Assembly (NCBI GenBank): GCA_030068075.1
Contig: CM057826.1
Span: forward strand, 66,623,312 to 66,687,311
Direction of reading: 5' to 3'
Source of the DNA: Paguma larvata
Taxonomy: Eukaryota; Chordata; Mammalia; Carnivora; Viverridae
DNA length: 64,000 nt
Of this stretch, positions 58,510 through 64,000 are shown piece after piece. The notes beneath the pieces were generated by a model. It searched no databases, was not told where the DNA came from, and worked only from the letters and a program-made list of their open reading frames with translations. The position numbers were made by a program, and so were the translations under genes. Position 1 is the first letter of the stretch. The number at the start of each line of letters is the position of its first letter.

Positions 58510-60400
58510 GTAAACTATCTTCTTCTTAAAACTTTAATTGTTTTGAACAGGTTATATACCTACATCATCCAAAGAACAAAACAAGATTAAAAGGTCTGCA
58601 CCGACATGTCTCTGTCTATCCCCATCATTTTTCTTTCCAATGTTTCTCTAGACAAATATAAGCAAATGATAAATATATACTCTTACTTCTCCCTATTAAA
58701 TACAAGAGAATATACTATGTACACAGTTGTGCATCCTTTTAAAAAGCATTTATTATGATAAATTTCGAACAAAAGCAAAGTTGGAAGATTTGTGAACAGT
58801 TGGAAAATCAACTGTATACCCATCACCCATATTTTACAGTTGCTGTATCATACACATATTAACTTTTCCACCATTTTACTCTTCCGTCAGTTCATCCATT
58901 CTAAAAATGTATTTCAAAATAAATTACAGACATCATCCTACTTCTGTGTCGTTCAGCATGAATATCATTAGAGTTCAATATTTTTTCTCTTGATGTAAAA
59001 TTTACAACGGAGTACACGAATCTGAAGTGTACGTTTGCTGATTGCGACAAATGGATGTCCCTGGGAAACCCAAACCCCTACCAAGATGTAGAGCGTATGA
59101 TTTCCCTATGATGTGCCCACATGACTTTTAGTCAATCCTTATTTCCACCCCAGGGGCAGCTCTGATTCTGCTCCACCATAGAGCAGTTTTGCCTAAGTTC
59201 ATGTAAATGGAATCACAAAGCATTTATTCCTTTATATAAGGCTTTTTTCCACTAAGCATAATGCTTTTGTGATTTATTCATGTTGTTATATTGATCAGTA
59301 ATTTACTCTTTTTTTATTGCTGAATAGAATCCTGTTGTATAGGGATATCTTACCCCGTTTATTCCTATCTCTATCGATGGACACCCAGTGTTTTTCTAGT
59401 TTATGGCAATTAACATGCTATGAATAGTCTTTTTTTTGTTAACATATTACACGTGCTTACATTTCTCGAGGGTAATACCTAGCAGTAGAATCGACAAGTT
59501 GTAGAGCAGGTGCATGTTTATGTTTATTCCAAACTGCTAGACATTTTCTTAAGTGGTTGCACCATATTACACTCCCAGGAGCAGTGTATGAGAGTTCCAA
59601 TTGCTTCCAATCCTTGTCAACATTTGGTATGGTTAGTGAATGATTTTAGCTGTTCTGGTGGATGTGTGGCAGTATTTAATTATGACTTTAATTTGCATTT
59701 CTCTGATAATCAGTGATGTTTTTCAGTGTTTATTCAGCATCACATCTGTATTTTTGTGAATCGTCTGTTTCTTTTGCTCCTTTAAAATTATTGGATTGTC
59801 TTTTATTGAGTTGTAGTTCTTTGTTACATAAGTATTTCGTGATTATTTTCTCCCAATTTGTGGTTTGCCTATTCATTGTCTTTTTTGATGAGTATAAGTT
59901 TTCAATTTTGATGAAATCAAGTTATCAAAGTTTTAAGGTTATTCCTTTTTCTTTCCTAGATACTTGTGATCACCTTTCCTGCCACCCAAGTCACAGACTC
60001 TTGTTTTTCCTCTAAAATTTTTGTAGCTTTAGCTATTGTCTTAGGCCTATGAATCATCAACTTCATTTTTGAATGTTATTTGAGGTAGGGTCCAAGTTCA
60101 TTCTTTCTTTTTTTTTCTATATCCTTTTATTTCAGTACCATTCGTTAAAAAGACTTTGCTTTATCCCATTGTATTAGTTTGGTGCCTTTGCCAAATATCA
60201 ATTGACTATATAACTGTGGGTCAATTTCTGGGCTCCATTATGTTCTGTTTATTCATTTTTCATTCCTTACTACCACCTTGATGTAAGTCCTACTTGGTTC
60301 TTTTATAGGATTGCTTTGGGTATTCCGGGCCCCTTAAAATTTCCTATTTTAGAATCTGCTTGTTCTTGCTACATTTAAAAATTTTTTGAAGTTTGTGATT
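58510..60400 (-). mobile_element. Ancient L1 (minus), 3' UTR and ORF2 remnants
   Basis: 'TTTATTATGATAAATTTCGAAC..ACTGTATACCCATCACCC' and 'TGATGTAAAATTTACAACGGAGTACACGAATCTGAAGTGTACG' are old mammalian L1 3' UTR blocks, followed by reverse ORF2 sequence ('TAATCAGTGATGTTTTTCAGTG', 'CCTTTGCCAAATATCAATTGAC'). The left 200 bases are less certain. Confidence 0.7.
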
Positions 60401-61389
60401 TTGTCAATCTTATAGGTAAGAAATGGTATTTCAATGTAGTTTTTATTTTCATCTCTCATATTAGGTGTGCATTGAGCAAACTTTCTAAGAGCAGTACCTT
60501 AACTGTTTAGAAGAGGGCAGAGAGCTGGGTCAGGCAGACTTCTGTAGAAGTCCTAGTTTGTAAGAGGACTAGAAACTGCCATTGGCTGGCCAGTCCTGTG
60601 GTCATTGTACTAGGCTCATGACTTTGGTCTCTGCCTGTGTTGTCCTAGTCCACGTTTGTGAAGCATCTGATCTTTTCCAGGGAACAGCAGGTGCTGTATG
60701 GCAGCTCAGCCAACTGCCAGCTTAAGAATAAATATGGAAAGATGGACAAATTTGGGGGGATAGATCAGGTGGCACAAATCCTGACTTTTGGGCAGGGATT
60801 TGGAAGTGAGAAGAAAAGCTAAATGCTGAAGGTTCATTTTGAGCTGTCCAACCTGGGACATCTGCTTAGCAGTCCCCAGTGCTCTGTGGACTGTTTCGGT
60901 CCCTGGATTTGCCTGAATCAAGACAGCCAAACATTATAGGCTGAGTGTTGGAATAAGGATCAACAATGTGTCATTTCAGCACTTTGAACTAGCTGTTTAA
61001 GCAAAGTTCTAGCCATTGTTGAGGGAAAACAAGGAATTATTTTCAGATTAGAGGGCAGCCCTACCAAGTATCCTCTTTGTACTCCAGGCTTGCCAAGTAA
61101 AGATAGTGCTCTTTAACATGGATGGAAGTCTTGAGATGGTTCCCAGAAAGACATTTCAGAACTAGAACACAACACTCCATGGATCTGGTGTTCAATTTCA
61201 GCAGAAAACTCTGCTGTCTGGAGATATGAGACACTTCCTAGAGAAACATTGTGCTACAAACATTGTTTCTCTATAGGAGAAATATTAAACCAATGAATAT
61301 TTATTGTTTTTGTAAGGAAACTTTAATCATATGTCTCTGTGGTTGATCGATTATAGGAAAAGTACTCCAACACAAAAATTTATAACACA
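60401..61389. other. Unique noncoding sequence
   Basis: Nothing recognised. Confidence 0.4.
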
Positions 61390-62017
61390 ATTTACTTTTC
61401 TTTTTGACTTTCATTTTTTGTTTTATTTCCATCTTATTATGAAATAAAATATTTCATATAAAAGTATATTCTGTATAAGATAGAAGGAATAATAATATAG
61501 GTACCAATGTAGAGGCCACCGAACGTGAAGAAGTAGAGTATGGAAGAATTTTAAAGACCCTATATACCTCTCCCAATCCTATTTCTCTCCTCTCATGGAA
61601 AAAACCACCATTTAGAATTTTGTGTTTAACTACATATTTATGTATCTAAAACAATATTGTAGATTTTATGTAAAATTTGTATCTTTATTTAAATGGGCTT
61701 ATACTGTATGTATTCTTCTCTGTTTTCACATTCAGGTTTTTTGAAGTTAGGAAATCAAGGTATAATGTACATACAATAAAATTTATCTTTTAAAGTGTAT
61801 AGCTTGAGGAGTTTTGATAAAGATATACAGCTGTATAATACCCCACAATCAAGATGAATAGCATTTTCTTTGCCTCATAAAGTTTCCTTGTATTCCTAGT
61901 AGTTATTATTCCCTCCCCTAACCCTCAATCTCTGGCAACCACTGAAGTGTTTTCTGTTACTATTTTTTTTTTTTTTTTTTGCTTTCCAGATGTCCTATAA
62001 ATGGAATCTTATGGTAT
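61390..62017 (-). mobile_element. Ancient L1 3' UTR (minus)
   Basis: 'AAGGTATAATGTACATACAATAAAATTTATCTTTTAAAGTGTATAGC' and 'AACCCTCAATCTCTGGCAACCACTGAAG' are the same L1 type as 58510-60400. It stops abruptly after a T run where a different L1 begins. Confidence 0.65.
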
Positions 62018-63779
62018 TAAGTTTTTTTGGTTTTATTGACATGTCATTGATACATAGCACTATATAAACTTAAGGCATGTAGCATAATGATTTGACTTAC
62101 ATATATTGTGAAATAATTACTACAATAATCTTTTAATATCCATCATCCCATATAGATACCAAAAAAATTTTTAATGTGTGATGAGAATTATTATTATTTT
62201 TTTAACTTTTATTTTTGAGAGAGAGAGTGCAAGTGGGAAAGGGGCAGACAGAGAGAGAGAGACACAAAATCCGAAGCAGGCTTTAGACTCTGAGCTGTCA
62301 GCACAGAGCTTGATGCAGATCTTGAACCCACGAGCTGTGAGATCATGACCTGAGCCAAAGTCAGACACTTAACCGACTAAGCCACCCAGGCGCCCCCACG
62401 TGTGATGAGAATTCTTAAGATTTCAAATTTACTCTTAACTTTCATGTATACCATACAGCAGTGTTAGCTACAGTTGTCATGTTGTATGTTACACCCTAGT
62501 ACTTATTTATCTTATAACTTGAAGTTTATAATTTTTGACCACTTCTATCCATTCTTCTCCAACCCCTGCCTATGGTAACCGTGAGTCTGATCTCTTTGTC
62601 TATAACTTTTTCTTTATTTATTTACAAAGTTAGGTTCAACATAAAAATGAGATCATACAGTATTTGTCTTTTTGTCTGAATATTCCACTTACCATAATGT
62701 CCTCCATGTTCATCCATGTTGTTGCAAATGGCAGGATTTCCTTTTCTGTGGTTGAATAATTTCCATCACATATATATATACCACAACTCTTTTGTCCATT
62801 CAGCCATCAATGAATGCTTATGTTGTTCTCATGTTGTGGCTGCTGTAAGTAATGCTGCAACCAACAGGGGTACATACCTCTTCAACATAGTGTTTTCATT
62901 TCCTTTCATTATATTGCCAGAATTGTTGGATCATATTGTAGTTCAATTTTTAATTTTTTGAGGAACTTCCATAATGTTTTCTGTAGTGGCCATACCAATT
63001 TACTTTCCCACCGATAGTGCCTAAGGTTTCCCTTTTCTCCATATCCTCATCAACATTTGTTATTTCTTGTCATTTTGATTTTAGCCATTCTAACAGGTAT
63101 GAGGTGATATCTCATTGTGGTTTTGATTTGCATGTCTTGTGTACCTGTTGGCCATTTGCATATCTTCTTTGGAAAAATGTCTATTCATGTCCTTAGACCA
63201 TTTTAAAATTTGATTATTTGTGGGGTTTTTTGTTATTGAGTTTTATGGGTTCTTTATATATTTTTAGTATTAACCTATTATTAGATACATGGTTTGGAAA
63301 TATTTTTCCCTTTCCATTAAGTTGTCTTTTCATTTTGTTGATTGTTTCTTTTGCTGTGAAGTTTTAAAATTTGATGTAGTTCTATTTATTTATTATTTAT
63401 TTTGTTGCTTATGATTTAGGTGTCATATCTCAAAAATCTTTGCCAAATCCTATGTCAAGGATATTTTTTATATGTTTTCTTCTAGGAGTTTTATGATTTC
63501 TAGTCTTAAATTTAAATCTTTAATCCATTCCAAGTTAATATTTATGAGTGGTGTAAAGTTGGGGTCTAGTTTTATTTTTTAACTGTGAATATCCAGTTTT
63601 CCCAGCACCATTTATTGAAGAGACCATCTTTTTTTCCATTGAGTATTCTTGGCTCCCTTGTTAAGTATTAGTTGATTATATATACATGGGTTTATTTCTG
63701 GACTCCTTATTCTGTTCTATTGGTCTATTTGTCCGATTTTATGCCAGTACCATACAGTTTTTATTACTATAACTTTGTT
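62018..63779 (-). mobile_element. Older L1 (minus), nested and split by a SINE
   Basis: Begins 'TTTTATTGACATGTCATTGATACATAGC', a 3' UTR distinct from the one it interrupts, and continues in reverse ORF2 ('TCATCCATGTTGTTGCAAATGGCAGGATTTCC', 'GGCCATACCAATTTAC', 'CTGTTCTATTGGTCTATTTG'). A SINE at 62190-62399 interrupts it. Confidence 0.8.
62176..62413 (-). mobile_element. CanSINE with 14-bp TSD, nested in L1
   Basis: SINE at 62190-62399 between perfect copies of GTGTGATGAGAATT (62176-62189, 62400-62413). Reverse head 'CCGACTAAGCCACCCAGGCGCC'. Confidence 0.95.
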
Positions 63780-64000
63780 TTTTTTGTTTTTTTTCTAATA
63801 ATAAAATGTATGTTTTATTTTTAATTTTTTCACTTTTAATATTTTAAGTTTATATTTTAGTTAATATACAGTGCAATATTGGTTTCAGAGGTAGAATTCG
63901 GTGATTCATCATTTACATACAATACTCAGTGTTCATCACAAGTGCCCTTCTGAATAGCCATCACCCATCCAGCCCATCTCCCACCCACCTCCCTCCATCA
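63780..64000 (-). mobile_element. Carnivore L1 3' UTR, cut by the window edge
   Basis: After a T-rich run comes 'TAGTTAATATACAGTGCAATATTGGTTTCAGAGG..AATACTCAGTGTTCATCACAAGTGCCC', a carnivore L1 3' UTR in minus orientation, inserted at the point where the older L1 stops. The element continues past position 64000. Confidence 0.8.

Noticed and set aside
1..64000. Nuclear copies of mitochondrial DNA, processed pseudogenes or small-RNA genes
   Set aside because: I scanned by eye for mitochondrial blocks, U6/7SK-type starts and spliced-gene copies with poly-A tails, and saw none. This is a limit of reading, not proof of absence.
1..64000. An undescribed biological system
   Set aside because: No cluster of novel coding genes or coordinated elements is visible. 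The content is explained by known repeat classes plus unique noncoding sequence.

Overview
The window looks like vertebrate nuclear DNA from a carnivore, most likely a cat-family species. Evidence seen in the sequence: tRNA-derived CanSINEs with the head motif 'GCCTGGGTGGCTCAGTC', the middle 'GCTGACAG..CAGAGCCTG' and the tail 'AAATAAATAAACATTAAA', a form I associate with felids; L1 elements with a carnivore-type 3' end; and a background of older eutherian repeats (MaLR LTRs, MIR, L2, hAT remnants, old L1). I could not run a database search, so species and chromosome are not fixed.

I find no protein-coding gene, RNA gene or CRISPR array. No open reading frame shows a recognisable host protein; the only readable coding sequence is decayed L1 ORF1/ORF2 and a hAT transposase fragment. 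Whether the window is intergenic or lies in a large intron cannot be decided from sequence alone.

Layout: 1-15.3 kb is mostly unique sequence with a 5'-truncated L1 (1158-1593), two MST-type LTRs in opposite orientation (2667-3028, 9964-10316), L2 and MER5 pieces, and an old L1 with an abutting SINE (11.4-12.2 kb). 15.3-22.05 kb is one near-full-length minus-strand L1 with a 5' UTR, both ORFs and a 3' UTR, all inactivated. 22.3-28.5 kb holds a MIR split by another repeat, an L1 split by a SINE, and three SINEs with target-site duplications (TSDs). 28.5-37.8 kb is largely unique with MIR/L2 remnants, one SINE and an MLT1 LTR. 37.8-38.6 kb is a truncated L1 beside a long TG/CA tract. 42.7-45.1 kb holds three SINEs and a solo LTR with a 6-bp TSD and an internal minisatellite. 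45.6-48.7 kb is an older L1 carrying two SINEs. 48.7-58.5 kb is mainly unique, with a 27-bp micro-L1 insertion, an MLT1 LTR with TSD, a hAT transposase remnant, a truncated L1, an MLT1 LTR split by a SINE, and a short SINE. 58.5-64 kb is a stack of nested minus-strand L1s that runs off the right edge.

No genes act together here. The informative content is the record of retrotransposition: TSDs bracket many insertions and nesting gives relative ages. I see no evidence for an undescribed biological system. The items most worth checking are the micro-L1 scar, the class-II-like solo LTR whose U3 repeats its own 5' terminal motif, and the tandem pair in the L1 5' UTR.
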